NCBI GenBank assembly: GCA_950295325.1
Contig: OX485803.1
Location: forward strand, 25,535,554 to 25,599,553
Length of the DNA stretch: 64,000 nt
Source of the DNA: Polytrichum commune
Taxonomy: Eukaryota; Streptophyta; Polytrichopsida; Polytrichales; Polytrichaceae
Reading direction: 5' to 3'
Below are positions 22,223-32,188 of the stretch, one piece after another (positions within the stretch are counted from its first letter, which is position 1; each line of letters begins with the position of its first letter). Below the pieces are notes generated by a model. The model saw only the letters and a list, made by a program, of their open reading frames with translations, made no database searches and was not told where the DNA came from. The position numbers and the translations under genes were made by a program.

Positions 22223-22629
22223 AGAATATGAGAAATAAATCTGACAAAACCATATATTCTTCTCATGCTGTGCAGGGCTGCTATCTCACAGCTCCTCAGA
22301 CTGCCTTATGTTCTTTCCAATTGACTTTCAGTTGTAAGTTAATGAAGGCGGCTGCAGAGAGTTTGTTTCAAAGTTTCAGGCCACTTTTGGATGTGTAAGT
22401 TACTGTTGGGATGTGTAAGAAGCTTTGGGGGTTCCAGTCTGATTGCTTTTCATTTATGGCACACCTTGTGATTGCAATCTCCTGTGATCTGGCTTTTAAC
22501 TTATGCCTCCTTCCTCTTCTTTTTCGTCTTCCTACTCGATTGGAACGTCTTAACTTACGGTAGGTGGATCACTGTTGTGGGCACTTCCCACTCAAGCGTT
22601 TCTGGCCATCGGATCGGCTTGGGCATTAT

Positions 22630-23107
22630 CTCATTTAGGTGGCAATTGCAAATAATGAAGATTGTCCTTTCAAGTTTCAATATCGGCGTACAAATGCAAA
22701 AGTTATCAAAGTCTAAAGTGATGATTTTCTAAAAAATTTGAATGATCATATTGGCTCCCCCAATTGTGTTCATTGTTGAATGTGAATGGTACCTATATTT
22801 TGCGAAACATATACGAGTCAAAAGCGGAACTTCAACTTGAGCACATACTGGTTGAATCTCATCGTAACACCACTACGGGAATCTTGGTTCCTTACCACTG
22901 GTTCTCTTCCACTAGACATGTTTGGAATTTATGGATACGGAGTCAAGATTATCTACTATTATAATATATCATAAAACCATCTAGTGGAAAAACTGGTGGT
23001 AAGAAACCGCAATTCTCATAGTGCACGTATCTTTGCTCTAAACTACAAGGCTTGTCATACACCACTCACAAATATAGGTGTTCAATTGAAAAAGAGTGAC
23101 CGCCTAA
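22630..23107 (-). repeat. Dispersed repeat family O, minus-strand copy with nested insertion
   Basis: Contains CCCAATTGTGTTCA, shared with 49100, and AAATATAGGTGTTCAATTG, matching the end seen at 49600. The CACTA mini-element at 22871-23023 lies inside it and a fold-back element starts at its end. Confidence 0.45.
22871..23023. mobile_element. Miniature CACTA (En/Spm-type) fold-back element
   Basis: A 153-bp element with CAC target duplications (22868-22870 and 23024-23026). The termini are CACTACGGGAATCTTGG and, inward from the right, CACTATGAGAATTGCGG; pairing extends to about 45 bp, ending in CCACTAG on both arms. CACTA termini with a 3-bp duplication are diagnostic of the CACTA superfamily. 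It has no coding capacity. Confidence 0.8.
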
Positions 23108-23228
23108 GGATTCGTTTCCATGTGGGCTGCTCACCCACCATATTCTAGTGAAAATGTAGATTCCACCATGTGAAATCTACATATCCACTAGAATCTCATG
23201 GGCAAGCGGTCTACATGGAAACTAACCC
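23108..23228. mobile_element. 121-bp fold-back MITE with TAA duplication (family I termini)
   Basis: Flanked by TAA at 23105-23107 and 23229-23231. The left arm (GGATTCGTTTCCATGTGGGC) and right arm, inward GGGTTAGTTTCCATGTAGAC, can pair through most of the element, including CTAGAAT/ATTCTAG. The ends match the longer family I elements at 28995, 29635 and 37595, so this is a deletion derivative of them. Confidence 0.8.
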
Positions 23229-23231
23229 TAA

Positions 23232-24108
23232 GGCCCCCCATACTTTAGCATTTTGTATGTGATTCGATATGCACACCAACAAGAAACACATGGCCCTACT
23301 TTATTGGGCTTGGGTGGGATAAAACTTTCACACAATCTACAGTCACTTAGGTGAACTCAAAGTTGACGAGTTTGTGTCTTCTAATAACTGACGCACAGAC
23401 TTGTTCATAAACATGGCAGATCCCACCGCATTCGTCAATTAGTATTGGGATTGTTTTAATTCGAATGATGAAAATAATCATGTGTCCCATGGCCAGAAAG
23501 CGATCATGTACATTGATTTAATTTTTTAGCTAGCATTTGATCTGCGTGATAATTGGCATCGAAGTTTTGTGATGCACAAGCCACGCTGCACTCTGACTAT
23601 CCTCGATTGAAAGAAAGTAGCAGAGAATGTTGGATCATGTCAATCTCGGTCACTGACAAGCTGACAAAGCGAATGCATTGTGCAGTGAACCGAACTTCCA
23701 TTATGTACCTCCCCCCCAAAAAATCAGATTTCCCCTCAAATTTCGGGCCAATGTCATTAGTACAAGTCACCCCACATAGTTACACAAGTGGAAAATTCAA
23801 GTGATGCTTTTGAGACGCCAACCGAGCAATTTTCAAAATCTCCCGATGCAATATCAAAATGGCATAAAATATTCATCACTAAGTAACCAATCAGACTTAC
23901 CCTTAAAGGCACCCTATGATCTAAAAGGATCTGAACCCTCCATGTGGGTTTTACATTTATGCAATACTAAAAAGCAAGTTTAGAAAAGTTTGTATACAGC
24001 TTGTGTAACCCAAAATCATCTGCATCCTTGTTACACTTGGAATAACAAGAGGGCGACGTCAACTTGGTCGAAATGGAAGAGGGTGATGACTATCCCCAGG
24101 AAGTTGAC
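23232..24108. other. No gene seen
   Basis: An 83-codon and a 60-codon frame occur around 23553-23983 but show no domain, and the flanking sequence looks like the rest of the intergenic DNA. Confidence 0.4.
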
Positions 24109-24740
24109 GATGGGTCCAAAATCGTGTATCCTCTCTTCTTAACGCAAAACTGAATCATTCGTGGGTGTTCTTTTGAACCCTGACAAAAGCGGGATTGGGA
24201 GAAGATCCCTGTAAAACTCATGATTTCAACCCTCTTTTCTACCACATTATGGATACTCCATATATGTTATCAATTGTAAGAGAACTCAGTTCACAACCAT
24301 TATATCCTGAGCTCGTGAATGTTGGGAATTATACGAACTCCATGGGATCCCCTAAACCCTAAACCCTAAACGCCCTAAACCTTATAGTGTTAGCTTCAAA
24401 CTCTACCTACAAGAGTTATTGACTCAAATCGAGGAATGGGTCCAAACTCATGACTCCACACTTGTAGACGCAAAAATGAATCACTCTCAAGTGTTCTTTT
24501 GAAACCTGACACACAATGTTACGAAAATGAGATTGGGAGAAGATTCCCATAAAATACATGGTTTCGATGATGGATCTACATTCACTTCTGCCACAACACA
24601 GATGACTCCATTTGAAAAGAAACATTTTTCATTCTGGTTAAGATCAGAACCCAGTTCAATATGATTGTTTTGTGCGCTCCAGAATGTTGGGAGTAGGGGC
24701 TCCATGGGCATTGGGATACCTTAAACCCTAGATTGAACCC
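24109..24740 (+). promoter_or_regulatory. Tandemly duplicated segment with telo-boxes, possible promoter
   Basis: Two diverged direct copies, starting at 24109 and 24435, share ATGGGTCCAAA, ACGCAAAA(C/A)TGAATCA, GTGTTCTTTTGAA, GATTGGGAGAAGAT and GAATGTTGGGA. Each ends with CTCCATGGG followed by a CCCTAAA-type block. Copy 1 has three perfect CCCTAAA units at 24350-24370 plus another at 24373; copy 2 has TTAAACCCTAG at about 24721. Telo-boxes are common near transcription starts of plant housekeeping genes, and a candidate gene follows at 24820. This is far too short to be telomeric. Confidence 0.5.
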
Positions 24741-24819
24741 TAGCTACGGGAGCAATCAATGCTTTTTTGTTGCCGTGGTTTCTCTTCACAGCATCATCTG
24801 AAGCTCATTCGCTGCAGCA

Positions 24820-25304
24820 ATGCATGTGCGAGCTGCAACTTCCTCACACAAACTGCCGTCAAGTGGCCATGTTGACCACATCATGCTGGAATTAAATTTC
24901 ACTGCCACTGATCCACATGTTGGCGATTTGGCAGTAACGTGTCACACGAGTAGGGAATGCCAAGATAGGAATCCTGATGAGCTTCGAGGTATATATGCAT
25001 CATGAGTGCAGAGGCCTGTACTTTGGTTTTTGAGTCTCATTTCTAAGTTTATGAGAGCCGGTCTGCAATCACCAGTTCTCTGTGGGTTAAGGGGTTTTCT
25101 GGTTTTTTCCTTGTCTTCTGCAGGAGCCCTCTACGTGCATGTGTATGTGTTTTAAGAAACGTTGAAACAGATATGGCAGTGTTTAAGCCTTAATGGTGTA
25201 TCGACAGAGATCATAGTGTTCCCGTGTTCATATCATTAAACCTGATTGCAGGAGTTAAAATCAAGGCTGCTCATGTCGATGGCCTCAAATCATACCTTCG
25301 TTAA
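24820..25304 (+). CDS. Possible two-exon small gene, unidentified
   Basis: Exon 1 (24820-24988) reads 56 codons, starting MHVRAATSSHKLPSSG and ending RNPDELR, then a donor GAG/GTATAT. Exon 2 has two options, both in phase with the split Gly codon: 25124, after a strong T-rich acceptor (TTGTCTTCTGCAG), ending GALYVHVYVF at 25155; or 25252, after CTGATTGCAG, ending GVKIKAAHVDGLKSYLR at 25304. The product would be 66 or 73 residues. An upstream acceptor-like TTTCTCTTCACAG at about 24791 suggests a 5' leader intron. I recognise no domain. The telo-box segment upstream supports a real promoter, but a pseudogene or part of a longer gene are equally possible. Confidence 0.35.
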
Positions 25305-25930
25305 CATCTTTAGGACTTGCTGGACCTAATTTTGGACAAGTTTTCCCAGTTTTGGCGAAATGTGGTGTGACCGGCAGGATTTCTTCTCTGTCGGTTGGTG
25401 CGGGACTCTTGTGCGTGAGTCGGTTGCAGGGGAGGCTGCACATTTTTGGAGCATATATGTGTAGACTTTAAACCCTTTCTTCTGATTTGACAGGCTAAAC
25501 TGTCTTTTAAATTGGTGAACAATTGTATGGTCATTTTGTTAACCTAAATGGCTTGTCATGTGATCATTTGCACTACACATCTAAAGATGGGCTGGGGATG
25601 CTAACAAAGAAACAAAGATTGAACGTGTTCTGATTGCACCATATTTGATCTTGATCATTGGTACTTCCTGACTCATTTGTTTGTTCCGGGTTAACATGGG
25701 ATTCAGACCTCATTGTTCTTCAGGCTTGCTGTATTTTTTCATGGACTGTACGTGTTTCGAGAGATGTAAGGAGAAGTTGATCTCACCGAGCATGCAGATG
25801 CTTTTAGGTTTCGTAAGGTGAGTGCTAGACTCTTTGTGGTGGGACACACATGAATCATGGACAACGTTAATCATGAATCATGATCATGCAGTCCTCCTTG
25901 AATCATAATTGACATGACAACGTTAATTTC

Positions 25931-27105
25931 CTGAATGAGTGAAGTCTTGCTGCAAACATTAGTGCACCAAGTTTTGTCTCCTAAACTGAAGTTGAAGGGA
26001 TATGTTTGTAACTCATTTGCAACCTCGTCTCATGAGACGTATGTCACCCATGCAAAATCTCCACAACCATCCAGTTTGCAATCAAAGTTTTCCCCAGAAC
26101 TTGTTCAAAGTCCAATCACATGAGGGCAAGGATCAGTTTGTGGGCTCATTGCAAGCATTCTTCAATTTTCATTTCACGTTTCTCCTTGGCGATGAATTTC
26201 CATATTCATTACAGTTTATGCTTTGAATAAAACTCTCAATGCTCTACAATGTCGACTTGATGATATCTGATTGAGATGATAAGGTTTTCCTGAATGAATG
26301 AAGTCTTGATGCAAAAATTGTTGCGCTAAGCCAATGTCTCCTAAAATAAATTATCAAGGGATACGTTTTGTAGCTCATTTGCAACCTCGTCTCATGAAAC
26401 GTATGTCACTCATGCAAATATCTCCACAACCATTAAGTTTTGAAATGAAACTTTGCCCCAAAACTTGCTCAAAGTCCAATCACATGAGCGCAAGGATCGG
26501 TTTGTGAGCTCATGGCAAACATTCTTCAATTTCCAATTCATATTTGTTCTTGGTGACGAACATCCATATTCATTGCAGTCTGCTTTGAATAAAACTGCCA
26601 ATGCTCCAAGATGTTGACTTGAGAATACTTGCAGGCCTGATTGACAGAACAAGGTTTACCTGAACGAATGAAAGTCTTGCTGCAAATATTGTTGCACTAA
26701 CCTTTGTCTCCTAAAATAAAGTTATATATTCACATGAAGGCACGGATCAGTTTGTGGGCTGATGGCAAGCATTCTTCAATTTTCATTTCTCGTATTTCTT
26801 CTTGGCGATGAGTTTCTATGCTCATTACAGTTGTGTCTAGAGGGTCCTGTCCGGGTCTTCTCCCAACCTGGATACCAAGAGCAACCACCTCTGACAGGAG
26901 GTAGTAGCACTTGTCCCATAGCCATGCTCCATAACCCCGCCTTGAGTTCCGCCTTGAGTTCACATTTGAGCTCGTGGCTATGATCAAGGAGAAGCGTCCG
27001 TCCCTCGTTCACGCCAGCACTCTCTCTCTCTCTCTCGTGCATCTGTGCTTTGAATAAAAATGCCAATGGTCCAAAATGTTGACTTGATACATCTTGCAGG
27101 CATAG
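25931..27105 (+). repeat. Tandem repeat, about 360-370-bp unit, three copies
   Basis: Units begin at about 25931, 26290 and 26660 with CCTGAA(T/C)GA.TGAA.GTCTTG. Shared blocks are TTTGCAACCTCGTCTCATGA, AAAGTCCAATCACATGAG and ATTCTTCAATTT(T/C)CA. The third unit lacks about 100 bp in the middle and carries a foreign insertion. The short frames inside recur from copy to copy without a consistent product. Confidence 0.8.
26829..27043. other. Insertion of about 215 bp in the third tandem unit
   Basis: Compared with unit 1, where CATTACAG leads directly into TGCTTTGAATAAA, unit 3 has about 215 extra bases of higher GC content between these points. It includes CCGCCTTGAGTT repeated twice and a (CT)n tract at about 27020-27035. 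I see no clear terminal repeats or target duplication, so its nature is open. Confidence 0.6.
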
Positions 27106-27200
27106 GTGTTTTCCACTTACTGCAACCACACGCTTGATCAGTTTTTTTGGTGCTTTCTACGATAAGCACCCAGATTCCTGTAACTTGCCCTTTCATTTTA

Positions 27201-27250
27201 TGCATTTGTCACCTACATGCATTTGTCACCTACATGCATTTGTCACCTAC
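27201..27250 (+). repeat. Three tandem copies of a 17-bp unit
   Basis: The unit TGCATTTGTCACCTACA is repeated perfectly twice with a third copy differing only at the end. Confidence 0.9.
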
Positions 27251-27654
27251 GTAAGTTTGCTCCTTGAACTGGGCAGGTGGTGCTTCCTTTCTGCATCGTC
27301 CACAAAAGGTGTCATATACTCAAGCATTTATAATATTAAAGTTGCTCCCACAGTGTATTTTTTACATAGATATATATAGCTTTGAGTTTGAGCAAACCTT
27401 TAAATTGCTATGGCAACTGTTCTGGACTTGTGACATTGAACAAGATCACTGTATAGTAGTAGACCCTGAGATGCAGGGTCAGCAGTAATATATACCCATG
27501 AACCATGTTTTGAACTCCCTGTTTTAAAATTGGCGTTTGTTTGTACCAATATTTAGCTAGTCATGGGCTGCCCCATGTGAGGTCAGCCAGAATGTTCAAC
27601 AGTAAGTGAAGCAGTTGAGCTATGGGTAGACAATATTTTGTCGACCTCCCAACT

Positions 27655-27924
27655 CCTTGGGTCACAAAAAATATGATGAGGTGCGTTTCAAAAGGCTCTG
27701 CGATGGACTGGGTAGACTCTACGTCACCTTCAAGCATGAGAAGTCCGCTTGGGACATGCTTAGAGGTGCTATTAACTCTTTGGCAAAGTCGGCGGTGACA
27801 TTTTGTTGAGGAAATTATTCAGAGGTTCTGGAATGACACGATTAAGAGTCGTACTATGAAGTACGATGAGCTTAGAGGCATAGAAACTCAAGCAACTCTC
27901 TCGAAACCAAATTTGGTACTTTAG
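27655..27924 (+). pseudogene. Frameshifted coding relic, unidentified
   Basis: The frame starting near 27675 reads YDEVRFKRLCDGLGRLYVTF and continues KHEKSAWDMLRGAINSLAKS, to a stop near 27809. A neighbouring frame then continues as EEIIQRFWNDTIKSRTMKYD, ELRGIETQATLSKPN, to TAG at 27922. The first part is also open in another frame, so the reading is not certain. No family recognised. Confidence 0.35.
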
Positions 27925-28480
27925 TGAGCTAGTTTCTTCGGGCGATTTCACTGGTTTGTTCAGTGGGAAGTTGTTCCCCCTTCTTCTGCCACCTCCAACT
28001 TGATGGTTCCCTTCCCAGGGACCCCAACTTAGGTTAACTCACTCGGCTTTCCTCTGGTTTGGTTTTACGGATTCACTTCGACTCTTTCAACAAAAAGCTT
28101 CATGCAGTGGCTTCAAAATTGAGTGAGATGGTTTGTTCGCGCGTCGTCACGCACCCTCAGTGGAAGTTCTCTCCAATTCTTTTGCCACCAACCTTCATGG
28201 CTCCCTTCCCGGGAACCCCGACCTAAGTCAACTCACTCGGCTTTCGTTGCGTTTCATGAATTCACTTCAATGCTTATAAACACAAAAAGCTTCGCCGCGG
28301 TGGCTTCCAAAATTGAGTGAGTTGGTTTGTTCCGGCGACTTCACATTCACCTTCAGTGGACGGTCTCTCTCCCCTTCTTTCGCGACCCACCTGCACGGTT
28401 CCCTTCCCCGGGGCCCCAACCTAGGTACACTTACTCGCCTTTTCAAAAGGAGAACCTCGCGGTGGCTTCAAAATTGAGCT
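27924..28480 (+). repeat. GC-richer tandem repeat, about 195-199-bp unit, three copies
   Basis: Units begin at about 27924, 28123 and 28317 with GTGAG.T.GTTT.TTC. Each carries CAGTGGA/G, CTTCCCNGGG(A/G)(C/A)CCC, CACTCGGCTTTC-like and GGCTTC(C)AAAATTGAG blocks. The third unit is shortened by about 35-40 bp. Divergence between units is moderate. Confidence 0.8.
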
Positions 28481-28484
28481 CACT

Positions 28485-28763
28485 ATGGCGGGAAGCAAGG
28501 GCGAGACAGTGCAGGACAGGAGAGGACAGCACTTCCCATGCCTCCAGTCTGATCTGTTTGACCTAGTGAGCTGCTTCGTGCTGAGCAGCCTACCACCTTC
28601 CATTCCCTGCAAATTGCATGGCCCAACACACTGCACACATCCCATTCTGCACCTCTCTATGCAAACCCCTGTAGATCAGCTCCTGTGTAGCTACTCCTCA
28701 CGCCTGGTCCGGGGGAAATCCGTTGCTGTGGTAACTCAAACGGTAATGGCCTGGCGGGCTTGA
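28485..28763 (+). CDS. Doubtful 92-codon frame after the tandem repeats
   Basis: Begins MAGSKGETVQDRRGQHFPCL and has a good start context (CTATGGCGG). GC content is higher than in the surroundings. There is no recognisable domain, signal peptide or conserved-looking repeat, and a minus-strand frame is also open over part of it. It may be the first exon of a gene, a relic, or chance. Confidence 0.2.
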   Translation: MAGSKGETVQDRRGQHFPCLQSDLFDLVSCFVLSSLPPSIPCKLHGPTHCTHPILHLSMQTPVDQLLCSYSSRLVRGKSVAVVTQTVMAWRA

Positions 28764-28994
28764 TGATCAGTACCGCCACCGGACCTTACAACAACAACGT
28801 CCTCCGCGCAGATTCCTTCATAACCTTCGCAAGCACGCATAACTGATGCATGCTCGATGATTATTATACATTATTCACCCTGCACTTCGCCAATCCCCAG
28901 AAATGAATGATCATCTTAATTGTCTGATCCTCAGACTTGAGACTTGGGCTAACTTGCAGGGTTTTAGTTGGCCGGGCCATAATTAATTACGGCT

Positions 28995-29631
28995 GCCCAG
29001 AGTGTCTCGCCCGCCAGATTCTAGTGTGAGGAAGGACAAACCCACCCAAATGTAGTGTAGAGGGAATCTGGTGGAGTAGGGTTCGTATGTGCCAACTACA
29101 CTAATATGTATGATATTTAGTGTCACTATGGTAACTTTTCGGATGACACTTCTCATGAATAAGTGAACAAACAATGTCATGGATGATGGATGAGTTCATC
29201 CAATGGCCAAAAACCCTACCATCTTGTGTCAGCAACTTGTGATGAAAAATATTGTCATGGATGATTGAAATTTGGATGGAAAATCACTAGGTGAGTGACC
29301 CAATAATTGCAACACTGTAAATCTTTACTCCCCCAAAAAAATTTACAAGGAATGATGAACGATGTTGGGTTCACATTTAGTGTTGGTGACACTACACCTC
29401 AGTTTACGATTAGTATTGAGCAAGATGATTAGAATTGGTGACACTAAATATCATATGTAGTGTAGCTACTCCCACCTTCTCAAATGCAGGCTCATCTTCT
29501 AACCTCCTCCTCCCAGTCACCAAGGATGGAGTTCTCGACCATCCTACATTCTAGCTTAACTACATGCGAACACCTCTAACCCACTCTTATCTAGAATCTA
29601 GTGGGCGAGCGGCCTACAGGGAAGCTCACCC
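28995..29631 (+). mobile_element. TTA-type MITE (family I), copy 1 with nested insertion
   Basis: Its right end is GAAGCTCACCC followed by TTA; the left end, near CTCGCCCGCCAGATTCTAGTG, has lost its outermost bases. The interior matches copy 2 (29635-30069) on both sides of a nested MITE at 29099-29462. It abuts copy 2 with a single TTA between them. Confidence 0.7.
29099..29462 (+). mobile_element. TA-type MITE (family A) nested in family I
   Basis: A 364-bp element flanked by TA (29097-29098 and 29463-29464). Termini: CACTAATATGTATGATATTT and, inward from the right, CACTACATATGATATTTAG. Copy 3 of family I (37595) has the uninterrupted site CAACTAGCTACTCCC, which is exactly what remains after removing the element and one TA. 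The interior matches 9555-9906 in inverted orientation and 49128-49498 in the same orientation. Confidence 0.9.
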
Positions 29632-29634
29632 TTA

Positions 29635-30069
29635 GGGTGAGTTTCCATGTAGGCCACTCGCCCATTGGATTCTAGTGTGAATAAGAACAAACCCATCCAA
29701 ATGTAAAAGAAATATGATGGGGTAGGGTTTGTATGTGCCAACTAGGTACTCCTATCTTCTCAAATCCGGGCCCACCTACTAACCTCCTCCTCCTCCTCCT
29801 CCTCCTGCTTACCAAGGATGGAGTTGTAGACCATCATTGATTCTCTTGAGTCTTCAACCAATCCTAATCCTCCAGTGACCGGTACTTGTAGGTGAAGGAT
29901 TCTTTAATGGGTGCATGAAAGTCTAGCAGCCCATGTCCGCGACCCTCTACATTCCAACGACCGCCAGAATGCGGTTGGATGACGGCCTTGTGCCTAACTC
30001 CGTGCGAACATCTCTGACCCACCATTATCTAGAATCTAGTGGGCAAGCGGCCTCTATGGAAACTCGCCC
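29635..30069 (+). mobile_element. TTA-type MITE (family I), copy 2
   Basis: 435 bp between TTA (29632-29634) and TGA (30070-30072, one mismatch). Termini are GGGTGAGTTTCCATGTAGGC and, inward from the right, GGGCGAGTTTCCATAGAGGC. The interior includes CCTCCTCC repeats and TGAGTCTTCAACC, shared with 37595. PIF/Harbinger-like by terminus and target size. Confidence 0.8.
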
Positions 30070-30072
30070 TGA

Positions 30073-30460
30073 GGACTCATAAACCGCTACATAGGCTGCC
30101 TAGTGATACATCATAGAGGGGGGTGTGTCAGCGTAATTACTTTGTGCTGCTGCGCCTGCAGGGCGGAGAGATTTATTCAGAATTCACAGTAATTCCGGTG
30201 TATGTACACAATTAGGCGATTTGCTACCGGAATCCTGGCGAGGGAACAAGCAGCAGATCAGCGGCAGAGCTAACTTAACTTATTATGTGGCAGCCGCTGC
30301 CAGAGCCAGCTTTTTCAGTCATGGATTTGTCCCTGCAGGCACAGTAGTATGTAGCTTAGCAGGATTCATCAGGAATGTGCCTGATTTATCTCAAGTAGCT
30401 AGCTAGCTCCTGGATGAGTCAAGCCTGCTGCTGCTGCTGGCTGGGCTGGGCTGGGTCCAG
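30073..30460. other. Apparently single-copy stretch; no gene assigned
   Basis: A 61-codon frame (30221-30406) lies here, including YYVAAAARASFFSHGF, without recognisable domain. Composition is less AT-rich than the flanks. (GCT)n at about 30428 and GGCTGGGCTGGGCTGGG follow. Confidence 0.35.
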
Positions 30461-30939
30461 TGTCCGGGGAGATTTTGGGCAATATAATCGGTCAAAATCC
30501 TAGTGCGTCCAAGTCCAACCGGTTGCATGTTCTGATCTTCCGGTGTTTTTTTTTCCTGTAATTATTTGAGGTATATTCCACAGATTCCTCGGAAATCATG
30601 AGTTGGGTTTTCCTGAAGCAGTGATCGGGGAGATTTTTGGGCATAATCGGTTGAGATCCCTAGTGTTTGCAAGTCCAACCTGTTACATGCTGACATCCTT
30701 CATTTTTTTTCCCTTTTATTATTAATTTGGGGTATATTCCGTAGATTCCTCTTAAATGATCGGTAATTTTCCTGCAGTCTCCAACTTCAACCGGTTATTT
30801 CTCAAACTCAACCGGTTCATCTGTAACTAACTGCCGGTTCTCACCGATCATAGTCCTGAAGCACTGAACTTCCAACCAGTTGTTTCTCAAACTCCACCAG
30901 TTCATCTGTGACCGGCAGTCGGTTCTCCCTGTTCATTGG
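30461..30939 (+). repeat. AACCGGTT repeat family D, tandem copies
   Basis: A truncated copy starts TGTCCGGGGAGATTTTGG at 30461, a second, full copy starts at about 30627 (ATCGGGGAGATTTTTGGG), and a third partial end follows from about 30840 to CCCTGTTCATTGG at 30939. Each has several AACCGGTT-like palindromes. Copies run head to tail. Confidence 0.75.
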
Positions 30940-31099
30940 CTGGGTCAAGACTCAAAGTGTGTATGAGTGAGTAGCCCTTCTCCAAAGTCAAGCCTCCAAT
31001 TCGCTCACACCTGAATTAGTAGTGGAGGTTGAGTGATCCATCGCTCGATCTTCATGGAATTATTTAGCCTTGGGAGTTGGGGTTCTGTGGGCCCGGGAA

Positions 31100-31420
31100 T
31101 AAGTGTTGAATTTGGGCAGGCACAGTTCTTTTGTGGATCTTCTCGGCTCCGAACGCAGATGTTGAATTCGGAGTCTTCAGGGAGCTGGGGTTGTCATGTG
31201 GTATCACCTTCGTGGGCTGCTTGGATCGATGGAAATGACAAAGCTTTCAACCTCACCAGGTGGCATGAAATTTAAACCTAAATATCTCATTTGGGATGAG
31301 TGCATTGTGTACGCCAAAATGGCATGGGCTACGGTCATTGAATATGCCAAGATTAGCGTCTTTTCAACCGAGGCTAGATCTTAAAAGGGTTTAAACAAAC
31401 TTGGGGCGCCATAGGTGTTC
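31100..31420 (+). repeat. Diverged direct repeat with 31795-31890
   Basis: The block TTCT.TGTGGATC(T/A)TCT(C/T)GGCTCC, then TTGAAT(T/C)..GAGTCTT, occurs at about 31125-31200 and again at 31805-31885. Short frames over it show no domain. Confidence 0.45.
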
Positions 31421-31439
31421 TTTGTTGTAGAGGGAATCT

Positions 31440-31735
31440 CATGATTTGATGCAATCGAAAGCTTCATTGGCATTAGCTTGGGCACTTCTCTCCATCATCG
31501 CTTTGGCGATGGTTTTGGCAGTGGTTTGGGGTTTGTCCTTGCCATGTAGCTCGGTGGGTTGTACTTGGTGGTTGGTTCCTTTCTTTATGTGGTGGTGTGG
31601 CACACTTAAGGGGTCTTGTCTCCCCTCCAAGTGGGTGTGTCTTCCTTTCTTTAATTTATGCTATGTGTTGGTTTGTTGGCCTTCTGTCCCAACAAAAAAT
31701 CAAAATAAAATAAAACAAAAAATAAAGTGAAATAA
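31440..31735 (+). repeat. Repeat family Q with A-rich 3' end
   Basis: T/G-rich sequence ending TTTGTTGGCCTTCTGTCCC and then an A-rich tail of about 50 bp. The 3' part matches 12780-12975. This layout recalls a LINE or SINE 3' end. The overlapping 94-codon frame is hydrophobic only because the DNA is T/G-rich, ends in a Lys/Asn tail translated from the A-rich tract, and is probably not a protein. Confidence 0.45.
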
Positions 31736-32097
31736 AACATCTAAAAACTCCCTAAAATAAAATGGAGTTATGTGAACCCAAGAATAATGCTCAAATCGTG
31801 TTGGCACAATTCCATGTGGATCATCTTGGCTCCAAATTCAAACATTGAATCTAGAGTCTTGGAGTTGGGTATGCCATGTGGCAACTCTCTCCTATTCACA
31901 TGTAATTGATTAAGACTTTGACATACATGTTAATGCGGTGGTGATGGAATATTGAAATTGATGCAATCGGATGACCCATGCTAATCACAGTGAAACATCA
32001 ACCTTCAAGATCTCAACCACTACCATGTGGGAAAAGGAATAACTAAAATTAAGCATTGTCTTCAATAGCCTAGCCGGTACCATGCCATGCTCTTCAA

Positions 32098-32136
32098 CTA
32101 GTAATTGAAGGAGGGGGGGGGGGGCTACCTAGTAAT
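32098..32136 (+). repeat. Poly-G tract between two 8-bp direct repeats
   Basis: CTAGTAAT at 32098-32105 and again at 32129-32136 flank a 23-bp core, TGAAGGA, about 12 G and CTAC. The arrangement looks like an 8-bp target duplication around what is left of a G-terminated element (compare 40623 and 55029), but chance or slippage are also possible. Confidence 0.5.
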
Positions 32137-32188
32137 ATAAACAAAGAGGAAACTCAACCTTTACGCTTAATATTGTTGTGTTGCACGC

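Noticed and set aside
22008-22398. Frames of 81 and 116 codons across the T/C run
   Set aside because: Continuity depends on homopolymer translation (poly-Phe/Pro or Gly/Lys) and they overlap a family D repeat.
24350-24381. Telomere or interstitial telomere array
   Set aside because: Only three to four CCCTAAA units, within a duplicated promoter-like segment; better explained as telo-boxes.
31446-31730. 94-codon hydrophobic, membrane-protein-like frame
   Set aside because: The hydrophobicity comes from T/G-rich repeat DNA, the end is a translated A-rich tail, and the related copy at 12780 does not keep the frame.
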